A stretch of 64,000 nt of DNA. Origin: Planctomycetales bacterium 71-10 (lineage in GTDB: Bacteria > Planctomycetota > Planctomycetia > Isosphaerales > Isosphaeraceae). The stretch covers positions 1 through 64,000 of the forward strand of contig MKTT01000104.1 in assembly GCA_001898385.1 (NCBI GenBank), in the 5' to 3' direction. Below are positions 25,825 to 34,878 of the stretch, piece by piece; position 1 is the first letter of the stretch; every line of letters begins with the position of its first letter. The notes beneath the pieces are model-generated. The model was not told the DNA's origin. It worked only from the letters and a program-made list of their open reading frames with translations, and did no database searches. Both the position numbers and the translations under genes were made by a program.

Positions 25825-28800
25825 ATGCCCCACGGTCGACCGAAGCGTGCGATCCCGGCCCTCGCGGCCCTGGCCGTCGGCCTCGCGTCCGTCGCGGCGC
25901 GGGGGCAGTCGGCCGCGGAGGTCGAGGCGTTCGAGAAGCACGTCCGCCCGCTCCTCGTCGAGAAGTGCCAGTCCTGCCACGGCCCCGACAAGCAGAAAGG
26001 CGGCCTGCGGCTCGACGCCCGCGCCGCGCTGGTGGAAGGGGGCGACTCGGGCCCGGCCGTGGTCCCGGGCGACCCCGAGGAGAGCCTGCTGATGCAGGCG
26101 GTCCGGCGCGAGGACGGCCTGGAGATGCCGCCGGACGGGCCCCTGGCCCCGGAGCAGGTCGAGGCGCTGGGGCGCTGGATCGCCGCCGGGGCCGCGTGGC
26201 CGGCGGACTCCGGCCCGGCCGTGGAGAGCCGCAAGGACGTCTGGGCGCGGCACTGGGCGTTCCAGCCGATCGCGAGGCCCGGGCCGCCGACGCCCCGCGA
26301 GCCCTCGCGCGTCCGCACGCCGGTCGACGCCTTCGTGCTCGCGAAGCTCGACGCCGCCGGGCTGGCCCCTTCGCCCGAGGCCGACCGCCGCACCCTGATC
26401 CGCCGCCTCTCCTACGACCTGACCGGCCTGCCGCCGTCGCCCGAGGAGGTCGCCGCGTTCGTCGCCGATCCCGACCCAGACGCCTACGAGAAGCTCGTCG
26501 ACCGCCTGCTGGCCTCCGAAGCCTACGGCGAGCAGTGGGCCCGCCACTGGCTGGACGTCGCCCGCTACGCCGACACCAAGGGCTACGTCTACGGCCGCGA
26601 GGAGCGCTTCTTCGTCCACTCGCCCGCCTACCGCGACTGGGTTGCGAGGGCGTTCAACGAGGACATGCCGTACGACCGCTTCCTCGTCGACCAGATCGCC
26701 GCCGACAAGGCCGAGCCGGAGGACCCCGAAGCCCTGGCGGCGCTCGGGTTCGTGACGCTGGGCCGGCGGTTCCTGGGGGTCGCGAACGACATCCTGGACG
26801 ACCGGATCGACGTGGTCACCCGCGGGACGATGGGGATGACCGTCGCCTGCGCCCGCTGCCACGACCACAAGTTCGACCCGATCCCCACCGCCGATTACTA
26901 CTCGCTGTACGGCGTCTTCATGAACTGCACCGAGCGGCTGACGCGGATCGGCGAGCCCTCGGGCTCCGAGGCCGAGCGCGCGGCGTTCGAGGCCGAGCTG
27001 AAGAAGCGGGTCGACGCGCTGGAGGCGGGCGTCGCCGCCGCGAGGGCCGAGGCGGCGGGGCGGATCCGGTCGCGGATCGCCGATTACCTGGCGGTCCAGC
27101 TCGACATGAGCCAGGTCCCGCCCGACGGCTTCGACACCATCCTCTACGCCGACGACCTGGTGCCGGCCTCGGCCCGGCGCTGGCAGCGATACCTGGCCGA
27201 CGCGGCGAGGGCCGACGACCCGATCTTCCGCCCCTGGCGCCGCCTGGCCGCGATCCCCGCGAACGAGCTGGCCGCGAGGGCGGCGGCCGCCCTGGCCGAG
27301 CCCGACGCCCCCGGCGCGGCCCCGGTCAACCCGCGCGTGGCCGCCGCGTTCGCGACGCCCCCGGCGACGATGCGCGAGGCCGCCGAGCGCTACGCCGCGG
27401 TCTTCAAGGCGGTCGACGGCGAGCCGGAAGAGTCGCGGAAGGCCGACCCGGCCGCCGAGGCCCTGCACCGCGTGCTCCACGCCGAGGACTCGCCTTGCGT
27501 CGTCCCGGACGAGCCCATCGTCACGATCGAGGCGTTCCTGGACAACAACCAGGACGTGAAGCTCTGGAACCTCCAGGGGGAGGTGGACCGCTGGCTGATG
27601 CAGTCGCCGTCGGCCCCGCCTTACGCCTCGGCGCTGGTCGACCGGGCGGAGATCCGCGAGCCCCGCGTCTTCAAGCGCGGCAACGCGGCGAACCCCGGCG
27701 ACGTGGTGCCGCGGCGGTTCCTGAAGGTGGTCGCCGGGGACGACGCGGAGCCGTTCGCCGACGGCAGCGGCCGGCTGGAGCTGGCCCGCGCGATCGTCGA
27801 CCCGGGGAATCCGCTCACGCCCCGCGTCTGGGTGAACCGGATCTGGGCCCACCACTTCGGCGCCGGGCTCGTCCGCACGCCCAGCGACTTCGGCATCCGC
27901 GCCGAGGCCCCCAGCCATCCGGAGCTGCTCGACTGGCTGGCCCGCAAGCTGATGGACGAGGGCTGGAGCACGAAGGCGATCCACCGGCTGATCCTGCTGT
28001 CGTCGACCTACCGCCAGAGTTCGAGCGGCGGCGGGCCGACGGACGAGGAGGCGCGGCTGAAGGACCCGGAGGACCGCCTCCTCTGGAGGATGAACTCCCA
28101 CCGCCTGACGTTCGAGGAGGCGCGCGACTCGCTGCTGGCCGCGTCCGGCGAGCTGGACCGCCGCGTCGGGGGCCGGGGCGCGCCGCTGTTCGGCGGCGAC
28201 GGCAACCATCGCCGCACGCTCTACGGCGTCGTCGACCGCCAGTTCCTGCCGGGCGTCTACCGGACGTTCGACTTCGCCAACCCGGACCTGCACATCCCGC
28301 TCCGGAGCGAGACGACCGTCCCGCAGCAGGCCCTGTTCGCGATGAACCACCCGTTCCCCGCCGCGAGGGCCCGCGCCCTGGCGGCGAAGCTCCCCGAGGG
28401 GGACGACGAGGCCGTCCGCGCCCTGTTCCTCGCCGCCCTCCAGCGCGAGCCCACCGCCGACGAGGCGTCGGCTGCGCGGGAGTTCCTGGCCGACGCCGCG
28501 GCGCAGCCCGCCCCCGCGCCGCCGGCCGAGTCGACGGCCTGGAGCTACGGCGTGACGGCCGTCGACCCGGAGAAGGGGCCTTCGAAAGAGCTTCGGCCGA
28601 TGCCGTTCTTCGACGGCAAGGGCTGGGGGGGCGGCCCGACCTGGCCCGACCCGACGCTCGGCTGGGCGCGGCTCACCGCCGAGGGGGGCCACCCCGGCGA
28701 CGACCTGGCCCGCGCGACCGTCCGCCGCTGGACCTCGCCGATCCGAGGGACGGTCGCCGTGGAGTCGACGCTGGAGCACCAACTGGACGTCGGCGACGGC

Positions 28801-29127
28801 GTCCGGGGATGGCTGGCGACGGGTCGCGGCGTCGTCCAGAAGTCGGTCGTCCGCAACGGGAAGGCCGATTTCAACGCCCCGTCGATCGAGGTCGAGCCGG
28901 GCGACACGATCGACTTCGTCGTGGACGTCGGCGGCGGGCTGAACACCGACCAGCACCTGTGGTCGCCGAAGATCCGGGCGACGCGCGTCGACGCCGGCCC
29001 GGCACCCTCGGGCGGCCTGTGGGACGCGCATCGCGACTTCCGCGGGCCGACCTCGGAGGCCCTGGCCCCGCGCGAGCAGCTCGCGCAGGTGCTGCTGATG
29101 TCGAATGAATTCATGTTCGTCGATTGA
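25825..29127 (+). CDS. Planctomycete cytochrome c / DUF1549 / DUF1553 protein
   Basis: A 1100-residue exported protein with the usual order of this family: signal peptide (about 1-28), a planctomycete-type cytochrome c domain with CQSCHGPD (Cys48, Cys51, His52), DUF1549 (about 165-370, containing CARCHDHKFDP, a second CxxCH), a long insert, DUF1553 (about 665-890), and a C-terminal beta-rich domain of about 200 residues. The start at 25825 has GGGAGGA upstream. It is followed 26 nt later by a DUF1501 gene. The family is assumed to act in the periplasm on polymers or redox reactions, but no activity is established. Expression is probably set by the operator-bearing promoter in front of it. Confidence 0.92.
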   Translation: MPHGRPKRAIPALAALAVGLASVAARGQSAAEVEAFEKHVRPLLVEKCQSCHGPDKQKGGLRLDARAALVEGGDSGPAVVPGDPEESLLMQAVRREDGLEMPPDGPLAPEQVEALGRWIAAGAAWPADSGPAVESRKDVWARHWAFQPIARPGPPTPREPSRVRTPVDAFVLAKLDAAGLAPSPEADRRTLIRRLSYDLTGLPPSPEEVAAFVADPDPDAYEKLVDRLLASEAYGEQWARHWLDVARYADTKGYVYGREERFFVHSPAYRDWVARAFNEDMPYDRFLVDQIAADKAEPEDPEALAALGFVTLGRRFLGVANDILDDRIDVVTRGTMGMTVACARCHDHKFDPIPTADYYSLYGVFMNCTERLTRIGEPSGSEAERAAFEAELKKRVDALEAGVAAARAEAAGRIRSRIADYLAVQLDMSQVPPDGFDTILYADDLVPASARRWQRYLADAARADDPIFRPWRRLAAIPANELAARAAAALAEPDAPGAAPVNPRVAAAFATPPATMREAAERYAAVFKAVDGEPEESRKADPAAEALHRVLHAEDSPCVVPDEPIVTIEAFLDNNQDVKLWNLQGEVDRWLMQSPSAPPYASALVDRAEIREPRVFKRGNAANPGDVVPRRFLKVVAGDDAEPFADGSGRLELARAIVDPGNPLTPRVWVNRIWAHHFGAGLVRTPSDFGIRAEAPSHPELLDWLARKLMDEGWSTKAIHRLILLSSTYRQSSSGGGPTDEEARLKDPEDRLLWRMNSHRLTFEEARDSLLAASGELDRRVGGRGAPLFGGDGNHRRTLYGVVDRQFLPGVYRTFDFANPDLHIPLRSETTVPQQALFAMNHPFPAARARALAAKLPEGDDEAVRALFLAALQREPTADEASAAREFLADAAAQPAPAPPAESTAWSYGVTAVDPEKGPSKELRPMPFFDGKGWGGGPTWPDPTLGWARLTAEGGHPGDDLARATVRRWTSPIRGTVAVESTLEHQLDVGDGVRGWLATGRGVVQKSVVRNGKADFNAPSIEVEPGDTIDFVVDVGGGLNTDQHLWSPKIRATRVDAGPAPSGGLWDAHRDFRGPTSEALAPREQLAQVLLMSNEFMFVD

Positions 29128-29153
29128 CGTCCGATCGGGGAGGGGGGATCGCC

Positions 29154-30575
29154 ATGGTGTTCGACCCGATCAACCTCGGCCGCCGCGAGGTGCTCCGGCG
29201 CTCGGCGATGGGCCTGGGGGCGCTGGGGCTGGCCGACATCCTGAAGGGAGAGGGGGCCGCCGCGTCCCCCGGCTCGCCGGCCGACGCGGGGGACCTCTCG
29301 CCGAGGGCCCCGCACTTCCCCGGCAAGGCGAAGCGCGTCGTCCACTTCTTCCTCAACGGCGGCCCCAGCCACGTCGACACGTTCGACCCCAAGCCCGCCC
29401 TGGCGAAGTACGACGGCAAGCCCATCCCCAACAGCCTGACCACCGAGCGCAAGACCGGCGCGGCGTTCGCTTCGCCGTTCAAGTTCAGGCGGTACGGCGA
29501 GAGCGGCCTGGAAATCTCCGAGCTGTTCGCGCGCACGGCCGAGCACGCCGACGACATCGCGGTGATCCGCTCGATGGTCGCGCAGGTGCCGAACCACGAG
29601 CCGTCGCTGATGCTCATGAACTGCGGCGACTCCGTGATGGCCCGGCCGAGCGTCGGGGCGTGGATCCTGTACGGCCTGGGAACGGAGAACCAGAACCTGC
29701 CCGGGTTCGTCGCCATGTGCCCGAGCGGCTACCCCGTGAAGGACGCCGAGAACTGGAACTCCGGATTCCTGCCGGGCGCCTACCAGGGGACGTACATCGA
29801 CCCCCAGTCCACCGACGTCGACAAGCTGATCGAGAACATCCGCAGCCCGCACGCCGACCGGGCGATCCAGCGGCGGCAGCTCGACCTGCTCCGTCGGCTG
29901 GCGGCGGGCCACCGGGCCGAGCGGCCCGACGCGCGGCTGGACGCGCGGATCCAGTCGTTCGAGACGGCGTTCCGCATGCAGATGGAGGCGGCCGACGCCT
30001 TCGACGTGACCCGCGAGCCCGAGGCCGTCCGCGCGATGTACGGCGAAGGCGTCCACGGCCGCCAGACGCTCATCGCCCGCCGCCTGCTGGAGCGCGGCGT
30101 GCGCTACGTCCAGCTCTGGCACGGCGCCGGCCAGCCCTGGGACGACCACGCGAACCTCGTCCCCCACCATCGCGCGCTGGCCGGGGAGATCGACGGCCCG
30201 ATCGCCGCCCTGATCGCCGACCTGAAGCGGCTGGGGATGTTCGAGGACACGCTGGTGGTCTGGGGCGGCGAGTTCGGCCGCACGCCGACCGTCGAGCTGG
30301 ACGGCTCCGGCAAGTCGGCCCTGGGCCGCGACCACAACCACTACGGGTTCAGCGTCTGGATGGCGGGCGGCGGCGTGAAGGGGGGGACGATCCACGGCGC
30401 GACCGACGAGTTCGGCTTCCAGGCCGTCGAGGACCCGACCAGCGTCCACGACCTCCACGCCACGATCCTCCACCTGCTGGGCTTCGACCACGAGCGCCTG
30501 ACCTACCGCTACGCCGGCCGCGACTTCCGCCTGACCGACGTGCATGGGAAGGTGGTGAAGTCGATCCTGGCGTGA
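29154..30575 (+). CDS. DUF1501 family protein with Tat-type signal
   Basis: A 473-residue DUF1501 protein, partner of the preceding cytochrome c/DUF1549/DUF1553 gene. The twin-arginine signal is LGRREVLRRSAMGLGALGLA (about residues 8-27). Family motifs: FFLNGGPSHVDTFDPKPAL, WGGEFGRTP, GRDHNHYGFSVWMAGGG and the C-terminal HDLHATILHLLGFDHERLTY. The sulfatase-like fold suggests hydrolase ancestry. The ATG at 29154 is used; TTG at 29124, overlapping the previous stop, is less likely because GGGGAGGGGGG precedes the ATG. A 190-bp palindromic element follows directly. Confidence 0.92.
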   Translation: MVFDPINLGRREVLRRSAMGLGALGLADILKGEGAAASPGSPADAGDLSPRAPHFPGKAKRVVHFFLNGGPSHVDTFDPKPALAKYDGKPIPNSLTTERKTGAAFASPFKFRRYGESGLEISELFARTAEHADDIAVIRSMVAQVPNHEPSLMLMNCGDSVMARPSVGAWILYGLGTENQNLPGFVAMCPSGYPVKDAENWNSGFLPGAYQGTYIDPQSTDVDKLIENIRSPHADRAIQRRQLDLLRRLAAGHRAERPDARLDARIQSFETAFRMQMEAADAFDVTREPEAVRAMYGEGVHGRQTLIARRLLERGVRYVQLWHGAGQPWDDHANLVPHHRALAGEIDGPIAALIADLKRLGMFEDTLVVWGGEFGRTPTVELDGSGKSALGRDHNHYGFSVWMAGGGVKGGTIHGATDEFGFQAVEDPTSVHDLHATILHLLGFDHERLTYRYAGRDFRLTDVHGKVVKSILA

Positions 30576-30604
30576 GAGACCGACCCGCCGGGGGGGGCCG
30601 AACC

Positions 30605-30792
30605 GGTCTTCCCCCCTGGCGGGGGAAGACAGACGCCGAAGGCGTCAGATGAGGGGGACGACCAGCACGGGCGGTGTCGGATTCGACGGCCCGCCCGATC
30701 GAGCCCATGCCGCAAGCCGACGGTCGTCTCGCGCGTCTTCCCCCTCATCCGGCCCTCCGGGCCACCTTCCCCCGCCAGGGGGGAAGGCCGTT
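30605..30792. repeat. Copy B of the ~190-bp four-hairpin element
   Basis: Same plan as copy A: TCTTCCCCC-CTGG-CGGGGGAAGA, then GACGCC-GAA-GGCGTC and AGATGAGGGGG on the left; CCCCCTCATCCGG, GGCCCTCCGGGCC and CCTTCCCCC-GCCA-GGGGGGAAGG on the right. The central 75 nt have diverged most. It sits between two genes of the same strand and could act on their shared transcript. Confidence 0.85.
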
Positions 30793-30830
30793 GGAATCGA
30801 ATCCCCCGACCGAAAGGCAGTCCCCCCCAC

Positions 30831-31865
30831 ATGACGCGCGTCGTCGCCCGCCCCGACAAGCTCGACCTCGACTCCCCCGGCCGTCGCGACTACTGGGTCG
30901 CCCTGGAGCACGACAGCATCTGGGGCGACCACCTCATCCCCCTGACCGTCTGGGTCGGGCCCGAGGCCGAGGAGGGTCGCGGGCTGGTCGCCTTCGGCTC
31001 GAACCACGGCAATGAATACGAGGGGCCGGTCGCGCTGAAGCACCTGATGAAGACGATCCGGACCGAGGACGTCCGCGGCCGGCTCATCTTCGTCCCGGTG
31101 CTGAACCCCTCCGCGTTCCGCGCCGGGACGCGCGAGAGCCGGCCGGAGGACGACGGCGTGAACCTGAACCGGGCGTTCGTCGACGGCGCCGGGACGGCCC
31201 CCGGGCGCACGGGGATCACGCACCGGATCGCGGCGTTCGTGCGGTCGCACATCTGGCCGCGGGTGCATACGGTCATCGACCTCCACTCCGGCGGCGACGT
31301 CGCCCGGTTCTCGCACGCGGCCAGCTACCATCGGCTGGACGACCCGGCGCAGGAGGCGGCGGCGCTGGAGATGGCGCGGTGGTTCGGCGTCCCCTCGATC
31401 ATGGTCTACCAGAACCAGACGCCCGGCCTGCTCCCCAGCGAGGCCGAGCGGCTGGGGAAGATCACCGTCGGGACCGAGCTGGGATGGGGCCGGGCCGTCG
31501 ACGTGCAGGGCGTGCGGTACGCGAAGCAGGGGGTGCTGGCCGCGGCGATCCATCAGGGGCAGCTCCGCGGCGAAATCGAGCCGATCGCCTTCCATCGCGA
31601 CGGGGCCCAGCGCATCCTGGAGATGGTCGACCGGGACTGCTTCATCGTCGCGCCGTTCGACGGCCACTACGAGCCCCTGCACGAATGCGGCGAGGCGGTG
31701 CGGAAGGGGCAGACGGTCGGCCTGCTGCACGACTTCGACCACGTCGACATGGATCCCTGGCCGGCCGTCGCGGCGCTCGACGGCGTGATCCTCGCGCAGG
31801 CGTGGGTCGCGCCCATCCGGCGCGGGCAGCACATCGTCGTGGTCGCCCGCGAGGTCTCCGCCTGA
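30831..31865 (+). CDS. Succinylglutamate desuccinylase/aspartoacylase-type M14 hydrolase
   Basis: A 344-residue zinc-dependent hydrolase of the AstE/AspA branch of the M14 carboxypeptidase fold. The zinc motif is GSNHGNEYEG (His59, Glu62), followed by GVNLNRAF and the third-ligand segment VIDLHSGGD. The C-terminal part has the family's beta domain (CGEAVRKGQTVGLLHDF). These enzymes remove acyl or acetyl groups from small N-acylated amino-acid-like substrates. It lies just upstream of the enolase-superfamily and MFS genes and may process a related substrate. Spacing to the next gene is 40 nt. Substrate unknown. Confidence 0.88.
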   Translation: MTRVVARPDKLDLDSPGRRDYWVALEHDSIWGDHLIPLTVWVGPEAEEGRGLVAFGSNHGNEYEGPVALKHLMKTIRTEDVRGRLIFVPVLNPSAFRAGTRESRPEDDGVNLNRAFVDGAGTAPGRTGITHRIAAFVRSHIWPRVHTVIDLHSGGDVARFSHAASYHRLDDPAQEAAALEMARWFGVPSIMVYQNQTPGLLPSEAERLGKITVGTELGWGRAVDVQGVRYAKQGVLAAAIHQGQLRGEIEPIAFHRDGAQRILEMVDRDCFIVAPFDGHYEPLHECGEAVRKGQTVGLLHDFDHVDMDPWPAVAALDGVILAQAWVAPIRRGQHIVVVAREVSA

Positions 31866-31905
31866 CCGGCCGCCTCTCCGATCGAAGTTCCCTACGGAAT
31901 CCTAT

Positions 31906-33027
31906 ATGAAGATCACCGAGATCGTCTGCCAGATCCTCCGCATCAAGAACGTGGAGGCCAAGACGGCCAGCAGCCAGGATTCGGTCCTCGTGCGGGTGCG
32001 GACCGACGACGGGCTGGAAGGGGTCGGCGAGGCCGACTCGTCGCCCGAGATGGTCAAGGCGGTCATCGACGCCCCGTTCAGCCACAACATCGCCAGCGGC
32101 CTGCGCAAGATCCTGATCGGCGAGGACGCCCTGGAGATCGACCGGCTCTGGCAGAAGATGTACCGCAGCACCATGTACTGCGGGCGGCACTCGACGACCA
32201 TCACGGCGATGGCCGCCATCGACATGGCCCTGTGGGACCTGAAGGGGAAGAAGTTCGGCCAGCCCATCCACCGGCTGCTGGGGGGCAAGCGGCACGACCG
32301 CTTCCGCGCCTACGCCTCCATCCTCTTCGGCAAGGACGGCCGCCAGACCGCCGACATCGGCCGGCGCTGGATCGACGCCGGCTACACGGCCGTCAAGTTC
32401 GGCTGGGAGCCGATGGGCCAGAACGAGGCCCTCGACCGCGAGCTGGTCGCCGGCGCGCGGAAGGGGCTGGGGGATTCGGCCGAGCTGCTGATCGACGCCG
32501 GCTGCGTCTGGGACGCCCGCACGGCGCTCGACCGGGCCAAGGCGTTCGAGCAGCAGCGGATCGGCTGGCTGGAGGAGCCGCTGCACCCGGACGACTACGA
32601 GGGCTACCGCTGGCTCCGCGACCGCTCGCCGGTGCCGATCGCCTCGGGCGAGGAGGAATGCGGCCGGCAGTCGTTCCGGCCGTACATCGACGGCCGCTGC
32701 CTGGACGTGTACCAGGTGGACCTCTCGCGCAACGGCTTCACCGACGCCGCCTACATCCGGCAGCGGGTGGAGGAGATCGGGGCGCGGCTGTGCAACCACT
32801 GCTACACCAGCCCGGTGACGGTCGCCGCCAGCCTGCACTGGCTGGCCACCTGCCGCGACGCCTTCCTGTTCGAGGACTGCGTCGAGGACTCGCCGCTCCG
32901 CCACGAGCTGACGGTCGAGAAGGTGCAGGCCGTCGACGGCTGGATCCAGGTCCCCGACGGCCCCGGCCTGGGCGTGACGATCAATGAGGACTTCGTCCGC
33001 TCGACCCTCGTGAGCGAGTCGCGCTGA
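31906..33027 (+). CDS. Enolase-superfamily enzyme (mandelate racemase/muconate lactonizing type)
   Basis: A 373-residue MR/MLE-family enzyme, members of which abstract a proton alpha to a carboxylate, often as sugar-acid dehydratases. An N-terminal capping domain (1-125) precedes the barrel. Expected metal ligands are visible as Asp197 (IDAGC), Glu223 or Glu224 (LEEP) and Glu249 (SGEEE); His298 in CNHCY is a likely base. Lys164 lies in AVKFGW, but the second lysine of the usual KxK pair is glycine, so subgroup cannot be set. It overlaps the start of an MFS gene (TGATG), and both fit a regulon of the FCD repressor at 24969. Specific substrate not predictable. Confidence 0.9.
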   Translation: MKITEIVCQILRIKNVEAKTASSQDSVLVRVRTDDGLEGVGEADSSPEMVKAVIDAPFSHNIASGLRKILIGEDALEIDRLWQKMYRSTMYCGRHSTTITAMAAIDMALWDLKGKKFGQPIHRLLGGKRHDRFRAYASILFGKDGRQTADIGRRWIDAGYTAVKFGWEPMGQNEALDRELVAGARKGLGDSAELLIDAGCVWDARTALDRAKAFEQQRIGWLEEPLHPDDYEGYRWLRDRSPVPIASGEEECGRQSFRPYIDGRCLDVYQVDLSRNGFTDAAYIRQRVEEIGARLCNHCYTSPVTVAASLHWLATCRDAFLFEDCVEDSPLRHELTVEKVQAVDGWIQVPDGPGLGVTINEDFVRSTLVSESR

Positions 33028-34436
33028 TGGCGACGGCCGCGGAGGTCGACGGGGCGACGGAGCCGGGATGGGGCCGCGAGTCGGCCCGCGTCCTGGCGTT
33101 CGTCGCCTCGCTGTCGATGATCACTTACCTGGACCGGGCGTGCTTCGGCATGGCGCTGAAGCCGATCGCCGCGGAGCTGGGCCTGGACGACGTCTCGCGG
33201 CTGAAGTGGGCGATCACGGCCTTCGCGATCGCCTACGCGGCCTTCGAGATCCCCGCCGGAGCGCTCGGCGACCGGCTGGGGGCGAAGGTGATGCTCACGC
33301 GCATCGTCCTCTGGTGGTCGGCCTTCACGGCCATGACGGGGCTGATCGGCCTGCGCGTCGGGCCGGTCGTCCTGGGGGGCGTGGGCTCGCTGATCGCGCT
33401 GCGGTTCCTGTTCGGGGCCGGCGAGGCCGGCGCGTACCCCAACATCACCCGGGCCCTGCACGAGCGGATCCCGCCCGCGCGCTGGGAGTCGGCGCAGGGG
33501 ATCGTCTTCATGTCGGGCCGGCTGGCCGGCGGGCTCACCCCCTTGCTCTGGGCCTTCCTGGTGGGGGGCTCGGCCGGGGCGGGGGGCCTGGTGAGCTGGC
33601 GGGCGGCGTTCCTGATCTTCGGGGCGATCGGCGCGGCGTGGGCCGTCGCGTTCACGATCGGCTTCCGCGACCGCCCGGCCTCGGCCCGCGGCGCGGCCGG
33701 CTCGCACGGGGCGATCCCCTGGAAGGCCCTGGCGAGCAGCCCCGTCCTGTGGGCGCTCTGCCTGATGTACCTGCTGGCGAACTACGCCTGGGCGTTCAAC
33801 TTCACCTACCTGCCGACCTACGTCGAGGAGCGGTTCGGCGTCGGCGCCGGCGACACGCTGGGGGCGATCGCCAAGGGGGCGCCGCTCTGGTTCGGGGCGA
33901 CGGGGTGCTTCCTCGGCGGGCCGGCGATCAACGCCCTGTCGCGCCGCCTGGGCGACCGCCGTCTGGCCCGCCGCGTGCTGGGGGTCGCGGCGATGCTCTG
34001 CGGCGCGGCGTGCTGGTGGGGGGCCTCGCGGGCGGCGGGCATCTACTCGTTCTGCGTGCTGATCTCGCTGGCGGCGTTCTCGATCGACGTCACCCTGGGG
34101 GCCGCCTGGGCGAGCTGCCAGGACCTCGGCCGGGGGCACGCCGCGGTGACGGCCGCGTGCATGAACACGATCGGCACCCTGGGGAGCGCCCTGAACGGCT
34201 GGCTGACCGGGACGCTGGTGGAGGGCTCCATCCTCGCGAAGGCCGCCGCGACGGGCGTCGCCGCGGGGGGGCTCGCCGCGGCGGACAAGAAGGCCGCGAT
34301 GCTGGCGGGGTACGACTCGGTGTTCGTCACCTACATGCTGGCGTTCCTCGTGGCCGCGGCCTGCTGGGCGGTCATCGACCCGAGACGGCCGCTCGTCTCG
34401 GAGCGGGCCGAGGCGGTCGGACGGCCCTCCTCGTAG
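33027..34436 (+). CDS. MFS transporter, anion:cation symporter-like
   Basis: A 469-residue permease with about 12 hydrophobic segments and the MFS loop signature in YLDRACFGMALKPIAAELGL and the GDRLGAKV motif after the second segment. The layout matches the ACS branch, which takes up sugar acids and other organic anions. Its ATG overlaps the stop of the enolase-superfamily gene by one base, so it probably imports that enzyme's substrate. The TAG stop lies inside the first base pairs of a palindromic repeat (GTAGGCTGGG), so the repeat supplies the gene's end. Confidence 0.88.
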   Translation: MATAAEVDGATEPGWGRESARVLAFVASLSMITYLDRACFGMALKPIAAELGLDDVSRLKWAITAFAIAYAAFEIPAGALGDRLGAKVMLTRIVLWWSAFTAMTGLIGLRVGPVVLGGVGSLIALRFLFGAGEAGAYPNITRALHERIPPARWESAQGIVFMSGRLAGGLTPLLWAFLVGGSAGAGGLVSWRAAFLIFGAIGAAWAVAFTIGFRDRPASARGAAGSHGAIPWKALASSPVLWALCLMYLLANYAWAFNFTYLPTYVEERFGVGAGDTLGAIAKGAPLWFGATGCFLGGPAINALSRRLGDRRLARRVLGVAAMLCGAACWWGASRAAGIYSFCVLISLAAFSIDVTLGAAWASCQDLGRGHAAVTAACMNTIGTLGSALNGWLTGTLVEGSILAKAAATGVAAGGLAAADKKAAMLAGYDSVFVTYMLAFLVAAACWAVIDPRRPLVSERAEAVGRPSS

Positions 34437-34501
34437 GCTGGGTCGCGACCCAGCCCGGGATATGCGGCGCCTCATCCGGGCTGGGTCGCGACCCAGCCTA
34501 C
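34433..34501. repeat. Paired palindromic repeat (REP/BIME-like)
   Basis: The perfect palindrome GGCTGGGTCGCGACCCAGCC occurs at 34436-34455 and 34479-34498. The two extended arms, 34433-34461 and 34474-34501, are complements of each other apart from one extra C. Each can fold alone, or the pair can fold together. It directly follows, and provides, the stop codon of the MFS gene, and may protect or end its transcript. Confidence 0.85.
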
Positions 34502-34878
34502 GGGGGAGGGCCCGGGGAAGCGACGGCGGTCGCCACCCAGATCCGGCCTTCGGCCACCTTCTCCCATGAGCGGAGGAGGATGCTTATCGCCGCAATCCCC
34601 CCCCGGTTCTCGACGGGGCGCCCCGAGGGGAGAAGATCGAGGTCCGCGCCGGCCCGCGTCCCGAAGTCGATCCTCCTCCGTAACGAGGGCGGCCGCGCCC
34701 GAATTCCGTAGGAGGGCCTCGCCGCGGGGGGCCCTTGGGCGTAGGATGGAGTTGCACATCTGACAGAAGTCGGATTGTTCGGGCGTGCGGGGGGGCTGTC
34801 CCTGGGGGGGCTTCCGGCCTAGCATGGAACCGGGCGGTCTTCGAGCATCCGAAACGACGAGGGCGGGGGGCGGACGTC
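34437..34878. other. Intergenic region with repeat and a decayed palindromic element
   Basis: Apart from the paired palindrome at its left end, 34541-34680 looks like a decayed relative of the nested element at 13.2 kb: ATCCGGCCTTCGGCCACC followed by TTCTCCC and AGGAGGATGCTTA, with an 11-nt inverted pair CGGAGGAGGAT (34571-34581) and its complement at 34670-34680. The remaining 200 nt presumably carry the promoter of the ABC operon, but none is clear. Confidence 0.5.

Noticed and set aside
23308..29031. Very long minus-strand open frame of about 1900 codons
   Set aside because: It runs antisense through the DUF1553 gene and out of frame through the DUF1559 and GntR genes, and shows only biased low-complexity composition.
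29124..29153. TTG start for the DUF1501 gene overlapping the previous stop
   Set aside because: The ATG at 29154 has a much better ribosome site and starts just before the twin-arginine signal.
30605..30792. Possible insertion sequence remnant
   Set aside because: No transposase reading frame or clear target duplication; the structure fits a small non-coding palindromic element.
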